DNA of 64,000 nucleotides from contig NZ_JAGHQX010000005.1 in assembly GCF_017744095.1 (NCBI RefSeq), positions 248,001 to 312,000 on the forward strand. Reading direction: 5' to 3'. This document shows, in pieces, positions 52,809-62,761 of this stretch. The DNA is from Shimia sp. R10_1 (GTDB taxonomy: Bacteria > Pseudomonadota > Alphaproteobacteria > Rhodobacterales > Rhodobacteraceae). Made by a program: the position numbers and the translations under genes. Numbering within the stretch: the stretch's first letter is position 1; each line of letters begins with the position of its first letter. A model generated the notes under the pieces. That model had not been told where the DNA came from. It was given only the letters and a program-made list of their open reading frames with translations, and did not search any database.

Positions 52809-54977
52809 ATGCCAATACCAAAGAAGCGTGTGACGATAGCGTTTTTGGGGGCAAGTGTTCTTGCCGCGTGCGGCGGCGGTGACGGCGAAGACGACAGTGC
52901 AAGTGGTGGCGCTGGCGGTGGCAACGCGCCCGGAGGTGGCGGAGGGCCTGTTTCGAACCTCCCCTTTACCGATGATGAAACGCTGCTGGCTTCGTTTATT
53001 AGCAATCTGGATTCCCTGCGCACAAGCGCCAACAGGCTGCTCCGTCAGGATGCCAGATATCGACGCCAAACAGCAGATGGGCGATACTTTGTTGACCGCA
53101 ATAACAATGGCACCTTTGACGACGGTGTCGATGTCAGCTTAGAAGGCAACCCGATTGAGGCCGCAGGCATTCACTATGCCCATGCCGCGGGCCTCACCGG
53201 TGCCGGCGAAACCATCGCCTTTTCTGACAGTGGATTCCTGCCCGGCCACACTGTGTTTGCAGGCAAAGACATCACTTTGGGTCGCAATTTGCCGGTGACG
53301 GATCACGGCACTTTCGTGGCATCGGTCGCGACAGGCAATTCATCCACAATGATTGGCGTCGCCCCAGAGGCTGACGCAATCTTTGGCAGCTACAACACCT
53401 TTGCGCAGTTGAGTGAAACCGCGCGCGCTGCCCGTGCGCAGGGCGCGGTTGCGTTGAACAATTCATGGGGCTTTGTCGCCCGCGATGCGGTCCGTTCAGA
53501 CTACGATCGCGTGTTCGGCTCATCGGCGGGGGCGGACTATCTCAGCGCCCTGACAGATTATGCCGAAGACGGAATTGTGGTTTTTGCAATCTCAAACGAT
53601 CATGAGATTTCCAGGGTGGGTTTGCTGCCAGGGCTGCCTGTGTTCCACTCCGATCTTGAAAAGAGCTGGATCGCGGTCATCAACGGCGTGCCTGAGCTCA
53701 ATGGGGACGATGTCGTTTCCGCGACACGTGTGTCCGGCGCCTGTCTTGAAGCCGCCGCCTGGTGTATCGCTGCAAACGGCAACTGGACCGGTGCGAACGC
53801 ATCAAATGGCTATCGTTTTGGCACGGGCACGTCTTTTGCAGCGCCGACAGTCTCCGGGGCCTTAGCGCTGTTGGCCGAAGCTTTCCCCGATATGTCGCAT
53901 CAGCAGCTGCGGGTCAGACTGCTGGCTACAGCGGACAATGAGTTTGACGGATTTCAGAAAAGTGGGTCCGTTGAACTGGTTCCGGGGTTTGAACATGACT
54001 ACAGCCGCGAATGGGGTCATGGGTTCCTCGATGTGGCGGCGGCATTGTTGCCAATAGGTCAACCCACAATAACAACCGCTGATGGCAGGACGATCAACAC
54101 ACGTGAACCGCTTGTGGTGTCTGGTGCGGCCAGTGGCAACGCGATCAAACAGGCGCTTGAAGGGGTCGACGTTGTCAGCCGCGACGCGCTGTCTGCTGGG
54201 TTTGTCATCGACGCGGCCCAAATGGTCGCCACCCGTGACACAAACCCGCTATTTTCGCTGAATGATGTTCTGAACTTCGACCAAATACAAGAAGAGGGCT
54301 ACGGCAGCATCGCTTTCTTTGGCGACAATCGCCTGACGCCCTTTGCCACGCTCAATGCGAAGACAGAAATGCTGCTTTTTCAGTCCCAAAACTACGGAGA
54401 TGAGAGCATCGGTTTTGGATTGGCACGCCACTTTGATCTTGGCGGTGCCAACCTGAGAGTCAGCGCAACCTACGGCGATGACACCGCCTCTCTGCTCTCT
54501 GATTGGAACGGAGGCGGTGACGCCGCCATCTTCTCTATGGACATGGCACTTTCCACAGACCTTTCCGCAAAATCACAACTCAGGGTTGAATTTGGCTATG
54601 CTTTCGGGCAGGAGACCACTGGTTTTGGCCAAGCCTCAGATGTTGTGATGAACGCAAGCGCATTGACCCTGTCGCATCGCGATGTCTGGGCGCGCAACGA
54701 CCGGCTCAATCTGTCTGTGTCTTTGCCCGCGGCGATCTCTTCTGGTGCCACGGCTTTGTCTCTTCCGGTGACAAATGCGCTTGGGGTTGTCACGCATCAG
54801 ACGGTGCCAATTGATTTGAGCCCTGATGAGCGTGAGGTCCGTCTGGAGCTCAGCTACGGGCGGCCTCTGTCTCGCAGAACCAGCATGGGCGTGTCGCTCG
54901 CACACGCCATGAATCGCGGCCACATTGCAGGGCGTGACGAAACGGCTATCTTGTTTGGGATCAACACGCGTTTTTGA
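52809..54977 (+). CDS. subtilisin-like (S8) lipoprotein protease with C-terminal barrel-like region
   Basis: 722 residues. Lipoprotein signal MPIPKKRVTIAFLGASVLAAC with cleavage before Cys, then a Gly-rich flexible linker. S8 catalytic triad: Asp in FSDSGFLPGH, His in DHGTFVASVATG, Ser in GTSFAAPTVSGALALL; oxyanion Asn region NNSWGF. After a spacer (about 430-520) the last 200 residues alternate hydrophobic strands and end in INTRF, resembling an autotransporter beta-domain. A lipid anchor together with a barrel is unusual. Start at ATG 52809 with a G-run upstream; a frame from 52749 is less likely. Confidence 0.85.
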   Translation: MPIPKKRVTIAFLGASVLAACGGGDGEDDSASGGAGGGNAPGGGGGPVSNLPFTDDETLLASFISNLDSLRTSANRLLRQDARYRRQTADGRYFVDRNNNGTFDDGVDVSLEGNPIEAAGIHYAHAAGLTGAGETIAFSDSGFLPGHTVFAGKDITLGRNLPVTDHGTFVASVATGNSSTMIGVAPEADAIFGSYNTFAQLSETARAARAQGAVALNNSWGFVARDAVRSDYDRVFGSSAGADYLSALTDYAEDGIVVFAISNDHEISRVGLLPGLPVFHSDLEKSWIAVINGVPELNGDDVVSATRVSGACLEAAAWCIAANGNWTGANASNGYRFGTGTSFAAPTVSGALALLAEAFPDMSHQQLRVRLLATADNEFDGFQKSGSVELVPGFEHDYSREWGHGFLDVAAALLPIGQPTITTADGRTINTREPLVVSGAASGNAIKQALEGVDVVSRDALSAGFVIDAAQMVATRDTNPLFSLNDVLNFDQIQEEGYGSIAFFGDNRLTPFATLNAKTEMLLFQSQNYGDESIGFGLARHFDLGGANLRVSATYGDDTASLLSDWNGGGDAAIFSMDMALSTDLSAKSQLRVEFGYAFGQETTGFGQASDVVMNASALTLSHRDVWARNDRLNLSVSLPAAISSGATALSLPVTNALGVVTHQTVPIDLSPDEREVRLELSYGRPLSRRTSMGVSLAHAMNRGHIAGRDETAILFGINTRF

Positions 54978-54985
54978 GAGGCCGC

Positions 54986-55645
54986 ATGGCACCCATAAAC
55001 TTCCTTGTGGATGGAGCGCGCACCGACGCACCGACATTGGTGTTTGCCCATGGCGCAGGCATGCCGATGGACGCGCCGTATATGAACACGGTTGCCCAAG
55101 GTTTGGCCCAGGCTGGATTGCGCGTGGTCCGTTTCGAATTTGCCTATATGGCGCAGCGGCGCACGGGTGGTTCAAAACGGCCACCTCCGAAAATGCCCCT
55201 TCTGCAAGAAGAGTATCACACGGCGCTTTCGGCGTTGGCGCGGGATCTTGGCACAGATGGCCCTATGGTGATTGGCGGCAAGTCAATGGGTGGGCGCGTT
55301 GCCAGTTTGATCGCGGATGATCTGCATGCGGCGCGGCGCATACGAGGGGTGCTCTGTCTGGGATATCCATTTCACCCGCAGGGCAAACCGGATGTCTTGC
55401 GTGTGGATCACCTTGAAGCGCTGCTGACACCGACCCTGATTTGTCAGGGCACACGGGATCCCTTTGGGACCGAAGCGGATGTCGCCACCTATCCATTGTC
55501 GCCGCAAATCGAAATGGCATGGTTTGAAGACGGCGATCACGATCTTAAACCGCGCAAGCGCGTCACTGGTCTGGATCACGCCGCGCATTTGGCGCAGTTT
55601 TGTGAGACCGCAGGGTCTTGGGTCAAAGAACGGTGTGCCGGGTGA
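54986..55645 (+). CDS. alpha/beta hydrolase, KANL3/Tex30-like
   Basis: 219 residues. Nucleophile elbow GGKSMGGRVAS (Ser), acid in CQGTRDPFG, His in EDGDHDLKPRK; opening LVFAHGAGMPMDAPYM gives the oxyanion region. Family function is poorly defined; esterase or dienelactone-hydrolase-like activity is the safe call. Starts nine bases after the subtilase stop with GAGAGG as ribosome site, so the two may be cotranscribed. Confidence 0.87.
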   Translation: MAPINFLVDGARTDAPTLVFAHGAGMPMDAPYMNTVAQGLAQAGLRVVRFEFAYMAQRRTGGSKRPPPKMPLLQEEYHTALSALARDLGTDGPMVIGGKSMGGRVASLIADDLHAARRIRGVLCLGYPFHPQGKPDVLRVDHLEALLTPTLICQGTRDPFGTEADVATYPLSPQIEMAWFEDGDHDLKPRKRVTGLDHAAHLAQFCETAGSWVKERCAG

Positions 55646-55748
55646 AAGAACGTTGCGTTGCGTCGCAGCCCGGCGCTGGCGGCGCACTGGTGCAGCGCGT
55701 AACCTGTCGCCCGGATAGGCATTTCCCAAAACAGGACGCGCAGCGCTG

Positions 55749-56216
55749 ATGACAGATCAAGAGATTGAAGCCCTCGCCGATTTCCCAAATGCATATTGGA
55801 AGCGGTTCACAGTCACACAGCAGGATCTGGACGGCTTTCACCATGTCAACAATGCGGTGTATCTGAAATGGCTCGACGCCACCGTTTGGGAGCATACAGA
55901 TTCTGTGGGGCTGACCGCAGAGGTATGCCTGAAAATGGAGCGCGGCATGGCCGCTGTCCGTCACGAGATCAAATATCTGGCCTCTGCATTCCTCGACGAT
56001 AAAGTGGTTGTTTTTGTGTGGATTTCGTCCAACGACGGGCGCCTGCGGTGCAGTCGCGTGTTTCAGGTGGTCCGCTTGAGCGATCACAAAACCATCCTGC
56101 GTGCGCAGTCAGACTATGTCAGCACCAACCTCACCACCGGCCGCCCGGTGAAGATGCCGGAAATCTTCAAAACCGACTATCCGGTGATGTTGCCGAAGGA
56201 TGCGGTCTTGCCATAA
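55749..56216 (+). CDS. hotdog-fold acyl-CoA thioesterase (4HBT/YbgC type)
   Basis: 155 residues. Motif DLDGFHHVNNAVYLKWLD gives the catalytic region of 4-hydroxybenzoyl-CoA thioesterase-like enzymes; central helix then strands MAAVRHEIKYLASA and VVVFVWISS. Acts on acyl-CoA in the cytoplasm; substrate unknown. Separated by 103 bases from the hydrolase. The 288 bases after it contain no gene I would support. Confidence 0.87.
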   Translation: MTDQEIEALADFPNAYWKRFTVTQQDLDGFHHVNNAVYLKWLDATVWEHTDSVGLTAEVCLKMERGMAAVRHEIKYLASAFLDDKVVVFVWISSNDGRLRCSRVFQVVRLSDHKTILRAQSDYVSTNLTTGRPVKMPEIFKTDYPVMLPKDAVLP

Positions 56217-56504
56217 CCGACCACCGGGCAAGGGTGCATGGCGGGCCTGTCGCGCAGGGCGGATATGGCCAGAGCGGCCGGCGTTCCCTTAAGAGTGGGA
56301 GAGATTGAGGTACAGTTGCAACTGATAGGTCAGTTGGGCGCGAACTCATTGCTCCAGAGCGATCTTACAGGTACCGAGGCAGAAATGGTGGGGCACGGGC
56401 CGTCACATCGGGTGCTCCCGTGGTCCATCGGAATGAAATTTGGCACGGCCGCAGAGTCTCCATGATGAGTCTGCGCGCCGCACTCGCAAGGACGGATCGC
56501 TTCG

Positions 56505-57434
56505 ATGGGTCAGCAATTTGGGCAATTGGACGGGTTTCGCGCAGATGCGTCAGGCCCCAGAGTTTCGGGGCATCGTGGCGCCCGAGGTGCTTTGCCGGAA
56601 AACACGATTGAGGGTTTCGCCTTCTGCCAGAAGATTGGGATTGCCTCGATTGAGTTTGATGTGGTCATGACCAAAGATCGCGTGCCGGTGGTGGTCCACA
56701 ACCATACGCTGGATGGCGCATTGGCACGTGATGCAGAGGGGCTTTGGTTGCCCGACCCCGGTCCGCGCGTGGCAGAGATGACCCTGGCAGAGGTCCGCGC
56801 CTGCAACGTTGGCATGGCAAATCGGGGCACCGAATATGGGCGTCGTTTCTCTGATCAGGCGGTGCTGCCGCATGCACAGGCGCCCACGCTGGATGATGTG
56901 CTGACATTTGCTGCAAAACCAGAGAATGCCTCCTTGTCCCTGCTGCTGGAGCTCAAGACGGACCCGGATGCGCCCGATCTCGCGCAGGAGCGCGCAGAAA
57001 TGGTGGCGACGGTTGTCGCTCAGGTGCGTGCCGCTGGTCTTGTGGATCGCACCGTGATGCACAGTTTTGATTGGGGCATTCTCGACGTAGCGCGCGCACA
57101 GGCGCCAGAGATGCCGACATCCTACCTATCCTACTTACCCAAGGGCCTGCCGGGGGAAGACACGGATCGCACCGTGATGCCTTCGTGGGAAGAGGTGCCC
57201 GCCTCTATGCCGAAAGCTGTGGTTGAGGCGGGGGGGCAAATGTGGTGCCCGCATTTTCTGGATGTGACTCCAGAGGGTGTAGCCGAGGCCCACGCGCTTG
57301 GCCTGGTGGTTGGCACCTGGACGGTCAACAGCGTCAAAGAGATCAACCGCATGATTGACTGCGGTGTGGACAGTATCGTTACCGACTATCCCGGTCGGGT
57401 GCAGGATTGCCTGCTACGCCGCGCAGCAAGTTGA
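56505..57434 (+). CDS. glycerophosphodiester phosphodiesterase
   Basis: 309 residues, TIM-barrel GDPD: catalytic GHRGARGALPENTIEGF (22-38), metal-binding IEFDVVMTKD, VVHNHTLDGA, LLLELKTDPD and C-terminal VNSVKEINRMIDCGVDSIVTDYPGR. No signal peptide, so it is more UgpQ-like (cytoplasmic) than GlpQ-like. It cleaves glycerophosphodiesters to glycerol-3-phosphate and an alcohol such as choline. Ends before a bidirectional terminator. Confidence 0.92.
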   Translation: MGQQFGQLDGFRADASGPRVSGHRGARGALPENTIEGFAFCQKIGIASIEFDVVMTKDRVPVVVHNHTLDGALARDAEGLWLPDPGPRVAEMTLAEVRACNVGMANRGTEYGRRFSDQAVLPHAQAPTLDDVLTFAAKPENASLSLLLELKTDPDAPDLAQERAEMVATVVAQVRAAGLVDRTVMHSFDWGILDVARAQAPEMPTSYLSYLPKGLPGEDTDRTVMPSWEEVPASMPKAVVEAGGQMWCPHFLDVTPEGVAEAHALGLVVGTWTVNSVKEINRMIDCGVDSIVTDYPGRVQDCLLRRAAS

Positions 57435-57446
57435 GATCACAACGAA

Positions 57447-57480
57447 AAAGGGCCGCTTGAGATTACTCAAGCGGCCCTTT
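57447..57480. terminator. bidirectional terminator between GDPD and oxoprolinase genes
   Basis: 15-bp perfect stem AAAGGGCCGCTTGAG/CTCAAGCGGCCCTTT with a 4-base loop, A-run before and T-run after. Confidence 0.9.
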
Positions 57481-57486
57481 GTTTGA

Positions 57487-60400
57487 CTAGGCTGCGCCAA
57501 ACCCGCCGCCGCCGGGTGTTTCCATCACAAAGATGTCTCCGGCTGTCAGCTCCGCCTGATCGTTGCCCTCCAGCGTCTCTTTGGTGCCATCACTGCGCAC
57601 AACGCTGTTCAACCCCACCTTGCCGCTGCCACCGCCAGACGCCCCATGAGGCGCGATCACACGGTGGGAGGACAGCACGGTCACGGTCATCGGCTCATTG
57701 AAGCGCAGACGCCTGACGATGCCATCGCCGCCCTGCCACTGGCCGTCGCCACCAGACCCATGCCGGATCGAAAACTCCTCCACCCGCACGGGGAAACGGT
57801 TTTCCAGCACCTCCGGGTCAGTCATCCGCGTGTTGGTCATGTGGCTGTGCACGGCACTCGTGCCATCAAAGCCGTCGCCAGCCCCGGTGCCGCCGCAGAT
57901 GGTTTCGTAGTTCTGATAGGTGTCGTTGCCATAAACAAAGTTGTTCATCGTGCCCTGACTACCCGCAATCACCCCAAGCGCGCCATACAGCGTGTCGGCA
58001 ATCGCCTGGCTCACTTCCGTGTTGCCGGAAATCACGGCGGCTGGGAATTTTGGGTTGATCATGGAGCCTTCCGGCACAATCAGCGACAGCGGTTTCAGAC
58101 AGCCTTCGTTCATCGGGATGTCACTGCCCACAAGCGTGCGGAAGACATAAAGCACCACAGCGCGACAGATCGCCATTGGCGCGTTGTAGTTGGTCGGACT
58201 TTGCGCGGATGTGCCGGTGAAGTCGATGGTCGCTGTGCGGTTTTCTTTATCCACTTTGATGGCGACTTCGATCTTCGCGCCGCCGTCCAGCGGGTAGGAA
58301 AACGCGCTGTCTTTCAGCACATCCAGCACCTGCCGTACGCTTTCTTCGGCATTATCCTGCACATGGCCCATATAGGCCTGCACCGTAGAGTGGCCAAACT
58401 GTGCTGTGATCTTGGTCAGCTCAGAGGCCCCGGTGGCATTCGCCGCAATTTGCGCGGCCAGATCGGCCATGTTTTCGTTCACATTCCGGCAGGGGTAGCG
58501 CCCGGACGTGAGCAACTCGCGCGCTGCTGCCTCTCGCAGGCTGCCTTGATCCACCAGCAGGAAGTTGTCGATCACGATGCCTTCTTCTTCGATATGGCGG
58601 CTGTCAGGCGGTGCAGAGCCCGGCGTCTTGCCGCCAATATCGGCATGGTGCCCACGTGAGGCGACGGTGTAGATGATGCTTTCACCAGCCGCGTCAAACA
58701 CGGGGGTGATCACCGTCACATCCGGCAAATGCGTGCCACCGTTGTAGGGGTTGTTCATCATGAACACATCACCGGGGCGGATCTTGCCCGCGTTTTCGCG
58801 CAGCACAGTGCGCACGCTTTCTGACATAGAGCCCAGATGCACCGGCACGTGGGGTGCGTTGGCCACCAGATCGCCGTTCTGATCAAAGATCGCACAGGAG
58901 AAATCGTAACGCTCTTTTATGTTGACCGAATAAGCGGTGTTCGCAAGCGTCGCACCCATCTGCTCGGCAATCGACATAAAGAGGTTGTTGAACACCTCCA
59001 GCATCACCGGATCCACGGATGTGCCAATCGCCTCTGATCGTTTGAGCGGCACAATGCGCTTCAGCACCAGATTGCCCCCGGTGGCGCATGTCGCCTGCCA
59101 GCCGTCCTCAATCATATTGGTGCCGGTTGGCTCCGTCAGGATGGCCGGGCCGGTCACCGATTGGCCAATCGCCAGCGTGTCGCGGTCCACCAGCGGCACC
59201 TCTTGCCAGCGCCCACCCGTGTAAAGCGACACATTGGGGGGCGTGCTGTCTGCGCCAACAGGGTCAGGCATAGTCACCGGCTCTCCGGTCTGGCCAATGG
59301 CCTCAGCCACCACCACATCAATGATCAAATCATCGGTGTCTGGCGCAAAACCGAAACGTTGCTTATGCGCGGTAACAAAATCCGCGCGCATGTCGTCTGG
59401 CGTGCCAAAGGCGACCGACAGGCTCTGCTGCGCACCTTTGGGCCGGATATGTGCGGTCTGCGAAACATGAATATCTGCGGCTGCAACCCCTTGGTCTGCA
59501 ACTTCTTTTTGCGCCGCGGCCGCCAGCGCTTGCAGGGCGGTGCCTGCCTCCGCCGCTTCCAGCGCACAGGCGACCTGGCTTTCCCGCATGGCGCGGATGT
59601 CTGCAAGCCCCATGCCAAAGGCCGAGAGAACGCCCGCAAACGGGTGAATAAAGATGCTCTCCATGCCAAGCGCATCCGCCACCAGACAGGCATGTTGCCC
59701 ACCAGCGCCGCCAAAGCAGTTCATCGTGTATTTTGTCACGTCATAGCCGCGCTGCACCGAGATCTTCTTGATCGCATTGGCCATGTTTTCGACAGCAATC
59801 CGCAGGAAACCTTCGGCGAGGTCTTCCACGGATTTATCCGTGCCAATTTCCGCCTTCAGCGCTTCAAATTTCACGCGCACGGCGTCCACATCCAGCGGCT
59901 GATCACCATTCGGCCCAAACACATGTGGGAAATGATCCGGCTGCAATTTGCCCAAAAGCACGTTGCAATCCGTCACGGTGAGCGGCCCGCCACGACGATA
60001 GGCGCAAGGCCCCGGATTGGCGCCCGCGCTTTCTGGGCCCACCTGCATACGACCATCGCGATAGCTCAGGATCGAGCCGCCGCCCGCTGCCACCGTATGA
60101 ATGGACATCATCGGCGCACGCATCCGCACCCCGGCCACTTCGGTCTCAAAGGAGCGTTCGTATTCGCCGGCATAGTGGCACACGTCGGTTGAGGTGCCGC
60201 CCATGTCAAAGCCGATCAGCTTGTCAAAGCCAAGCTCCGCCGCAGAGCGCACCATGCCAACCACCCCGCCCGCCGGGCCAGACAGGATCGCATCGCGCCC
60301 CTGAAACAGCCGCGCATCGGTCAACCCACCGTTGGATTGCATGAACAAAAGCCGCTCACAGCCGCCTTTGGCGGTATCAAGCGCGGTGGCCACCTGATCC

Positions 60401-61080
60401 ACATAGCGCCGCAGGATGGGGGAGAGATACGCATCCACCACAGCGGTGTCGCCACGCCCCACCAGTTTGATCAGCGGGCTGGTCTCATGGCTCAGTGAAA
60501 TTTGGGAAAAGCCGATGTCTTGCGCCATCTCGCCCAGCGTTTTCTCGTGTGCGGGGAAGCGATAGCTGTGCATCAGCGCAATCGCGACAGACCGGAAGCC
60601 CGCCGCATGGGCCGCTTCCAGCGCACTCCGCGCCGCTTCGGCGTTCAGGGCGGTGATGACATTGCCATCCGCATCTAGCCGTTCCTCAACCTCGATCACC
60701 TCATCATAGAGCAGCTCGGGCAACACGATATTCAGATCAAACAGGGCAGGGCGGTTCTGATACCCAATGCGCAACAAATCCCGCAACCCTTTGGTGATCA
60801 ACAGCACGGTGCGCTCGCCTTTGCGTTCCAAAAGCGCATTGGTCGCAACCGTTGTGCCCATTTTTACGGCATCAATCGCGCCTTTCGGAATCGCGTCATC
60901 TTTGCGTAAATCAAGCAGCTGACGGATGCCATGCACAGCGGCGTCTTGGTAGATTTCTGGATTTTCTGACAAGAGCTTATGCGTTTTCAGTGCGCCATCG
61001 GGCGCCTTCGCCACGATGTCGGTAAACGTGCCGCCACGGTCGACCCAGAATTGCCATGCGCTGTCGTGCTCTGTGGTCAT
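57487..61080 (-). CDS. 5-oxoprolinase/hydantoinase, fused A and B domains
   Basis: 1197 residues, close to the length of single-chain 5-oxoprolinases. N-terminal HyuA half: [14 protein letters not shown] (11-24), [14 protein letters not shown] and [14 protein letters not shown] (ATP site). C-terminal HyuB half begins near 690: [51 protein letters not shown]. It hydrolyses 5-oxoproline to glutamate or a related cyclic imide, using ATP. Divergent from a TRAP transporter across 114 bases containing a palindrome, so transport and hydrolysis are probably co-regulated. Confidence 0.92.
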   Translation of the reverse strand: MTTEHDSAWQFWVDRGGTFTDIVAKAPDGALKTHKLLSENPEIYQDAAVHGIRQLLDLRKDDAIPKGAIDAVKMGTTVATNALLERKGERTVLLITKGLRDLLRIGYQNRPALFDLNIVLPELLYDEVIEVEERLDADGNVITALNAEAARSALEAAHAAGFRSVAIALMHSYRFPAHEKTLGEMAQDIGFSQISLSHETSPLIKLVGRGDTAVVDAYLSPILRRYVDQVATALDTAKGGCERLLFMQSNGGLTDARLFQGRDAILSGPAGGVVGMVRSAAELGFDKLIGFDMGGTSTDVCHYAGEYERSFETEVAGVRMRAPMMSIHTVAAGGGSILSYRDGRMQVGPESAGANPGPCAYRRGGPLTVTDCNVLLGKLQPDHFPHVFGPNGDQPLDVDAVRVKFEALKAEIGTDKSVEDLAEGFLRIAVENMANAIKKISVQRGYDVTKYTMNCFGGAGGQHACLVADALGMESIFIHPFAGVLSAFGMGLADIRAMRESQVACALEAAEAGTALQALAAAAQKEVADQGVAAADIHVSQTAHIRPKGAQQSLSVAFGTPDDMRADFVTAHKQRFGFAPDTDDLIIDVVVAEAIGQTGEPVTMPDPVGADSTPPNVSLYTGGRWQEVPLVDRDTLAIGQSVTGPAILTEPTGTNMIEDGWQATCATGGNLVLKRIVPLKRSEAIGTSVDPVMLEVFNNLFMSIAEQMGATLANTAYSVNIKERYDFSCAIFDQNGDLVANAPHVPVHLGSMSESVRTVLRENAGKIRPGDVFMMNNPYNGGTHLPDVTVITPVFDAAGESIIYTVASRGHHADIGGKTPGSAPPDSRHIEEEGIVIDNFLLVDQGSLREAAARELLTSGRYPCRNVNENMADLAAQIAANATGASELTKITAQFGHSTVQAYMGHVQDNAEESVRQVLDVLKDSAFSYPLDGGAKIEVAIKVDKENRTATIDFTGTSAQSPTNYNAPMAICRAVVLYVFRTLVGSDIPMNEGCLKPLSLIVPEGSMINPKFPAAVISGNTEVSQAIADTLYGALGVIAGSQGTMNNFVYGNDTYQNYETICGGTGAGDGFDGTSAVHSHMTNTRMTDPEVLENRFPVRVEEFSIRHGSGGDGQWQGGDGIVRRLRFNEPMTVTVLSSHRVIAPHGASGGGSGKVGLNSVVRSDGTKETLEGNDQAELTAGDIFVMETPGGGGFGAA

Positions 61081-61126
61081 CGCTCTCTCCTAGAATCGAA
61101 TTACTGTTGCTTTATGATGAGAACGC

Positions 61127-61139
61127 TGACAATTTGTCA
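61127..61139. promoter_or_regulatory. palindrome TGACAA-T-TTGTCA between oxoprolinase and TRAP genes
   Basis: Perfect 6-bp arms with one central base, extended by outer CG/CG pairs; resembles operators of FadR/GntR-type repressors. No regulator gene lies nearby in the window. Confidence 0.4.
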
Positions 61140-61194
61140 ACGTTATGTGAGCGTAAGATTCGACGTTCTGCAAAAAACAGGGAGCACCAAAACC

Positions 61195-62154
61195 ATGCGC
61201 AAGATTGCTTTTGCCGCCGCAATGACCTGTGCCACCATGGCACAAGCCGAAGGTTGGGACATGCCAACGCCTTATGGCGACAGCACGTTTCACACACAAA
61301 ACATCATGCAGTTTGCCGATGATGTCCGCGCCGCAACCGACGGTGGTTTGGATATCACCATTCACTCCGCAGGCTCGCTGATCCCGCACGCCGAGATCAA
61401 AAACGCCGTGCGCTCGCGTCAGGTGCCAATGGGGGAATTTTTCCTTTCCCGTCTGTCCAACGAAGATCTCGCCTATGGTCTGGACAGCCAACCGTTTGTC
61501 GCCACCAGCTATGACGACGCGCGCGCGCTTTGGGCCGCTCAGGAGCCAGTTGTGACCGAGCTTCTGGCAGAGCAGGGCCTGATGCCGCTCTTCTCCGTGC
61601 CATGGCCAGCGCAGGGTCTCTATACGAATGGCGAAATCGCCACTGTCGAAGATCTGAACGGTCTGCGCTTCCGCGCCTATAACGCCGCTCTGGAAGAATT
61701 CGCCACCCTCGCCGGTGCCGCACCTGTTCAGGTCGAAGCCTCTGACATTCCGCAGGCGTTCACCACAGGTCAGGTGGCCGCGATGATCACCTCGCCCTCC
61801 ACAGGTGTGAACTCCACCGCGTGGGATTTTGTGAGCCACTACAGCCCGATCAACGCTTGGGTGCCCAAAAACATCGTCGTGGTGAACAAACGCGTGTTTG
61901 ACCGTCTGGATGCCGATGTGCAGGCCGCGGTTCTGGCCGCCGCTGAAACCGCCGAAACACGTGGCTGGGACATGTCCGCCGCCGAGGCAGACGCCAAAAC
62001 CGCAGAGCTCGCCGCCAATGGCATCACCGTATATGAGCCAAGCCCGGCTCTGGTTGAGGGCCTGCAGGGCATCGGCGCAAAGATGCTGGAAAACTGGAAC
62101 GCAAACGCCTCAGACGCCGCAAAAAAGGCGTTGGCGGATTATTCCAGCAAGTAA
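61195..62154 (+). CDS. TRAP transporter substrate-binding protein (DctP type)
   Basis: 319 residues with signal peptide ending MAQA-EGW. TRAP family features: DDVRAATDGGLDITIHSAGSL, LIPHAEI and LNGLRFRAYNAALEEF, whose Arg normally binds the substrate carboxylate. Start at 61195 begins the signal peptide; an open frame from 60979 only overlaps the oxoprolinase gene. The neighbour suggests 5-oxoproline or a hydantoin-like acid as ligand (inference). Confidence 0.92.
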   Translation: MRKIAFAAAMTCATMAQAEGWDMPTPYGDSTFHTQNIMQFADDVRAATDGGLDITIHSAGSLIPHAEIKNAVRSRQVPMGEFFLSRLSNEDLAYGLDSQPFVATSYDDARALWAAQEPVVTELLAEQGLMPLFSVPWPAQGLYTNGEIATVEDLNGLRFRAYNAALEEFATLAGAAPVQVEASDIPQAFTTGQVAAMITSPSTGVNSTAWDFVSHYSPINAWVPKNIVVVNKRVFDRLDADVQAAVLAAAETAETRGWDMSAAEADAKTAELAANGITVYEPSPALVEGLQGIGAKMLENWNANASDAAKKALADYSSK

Positions 62155-62165
62155 GCCACATCGCG

Positions 62166-62194
62166 AACCGGCGGAGAATCTCACCGCCGGTTTT
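62166..62194 (+). other. intercistronic hairpin between TRAP binding-protein and permease genes
   Basis: 9-bp stem AACCGGCGG/CCGCCGGTT followed by TTTC. Likely partial terminator or 3' protector giving more binding protein than permease. Confidence 0.6.
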
Positions 62195-62235
62195 CATATG
62201 TCGCGAACAAGACACCACAAAAAGGAGGGCAGGGC

Positions 62236-62760
62236 ATGAGCAGAGCTTTGGACCAAATTTACCGGGCTGCCGGATATGTCAGTGCAATGCTGATCTTGGC
62301 GATTTGCCTTTTGGTCAGCGCGCAGATTGTGCTCAACGGTATGGGGCGCCTGATGCCCGGCGTCTTGCCGTCCACGATTCCTTCTTATGCGGATTTTGCG
62401 GGCTTCATGCTTGCGGGCGCCACCTTTTTGGCAATGGCTTATACGCTGCGTTCCGGCGGCCACATCCGCGTGACGCTGTTTGTACAACGCATGGGCCGCC
62501 GCGCGGTGGTCGCGCTTGAGGCCGTGACGCTGTTGGTGGCCATCGGCTTTGTTGGCTATGCGCTTTATTTCGCGGGCGCCCTGGTGATGGAGAGCCTGCA
62601 CTACGGGGATGTCTCCAACGGTATTATTCCGGTGCCGCTGTTCCTGCCTCAGGGTGTGATGACCTTTGGCATTGGCTTGCTGTGTCTCGCTCTGGTGCAG
62701 TCCTTTGTGGAACTCATCACGACACGCAAACCCGTTTTGCACGCTGCGGAGGAGATGTAA
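62236..62760 (+). CDS. TRAP transporter small permease (DctQ type)
   Basis: 174 residues with four predicted helices, including PSYADFAGFMLAGATFLAMAYT and the GHIRVTLF motif seen in this family. Start preceded by AAAGGAGGG. One base separates it from the large permease start. Confidence 0.9.
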   Translation: MSRALDQIYRAAGYVSAMLILAICLLVSAQIVLNGMGRLMPGVLPSTIPSYADFAGFMLAGATFLAMAYTLRSGGHIRVTLFVQRMGRRAVVALEAVTLLVAIGFVGYALYFAGALVMESLHYGDVSNGIIPVPLFLPQGVMTFGIGLLCLALVQSFVELITTRKPVLHAAEEM

Positions 62761-62761
62761 G

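Noticed and set aside
56238-56465. 75-codon plus-strand frame between thioesterase and GDPD
   Set aside because: No ribosome site, no domain, and it is short for GC-rich DNA; probably chance.
57646-60192. Long plus-strand frames of 337 and 343 codons (57646-58659 and 59161-60192)
   Set aside because: Both are mirror images of the 5-oxoprolinase gene, which is continuous and motif-rich on the minus strand.
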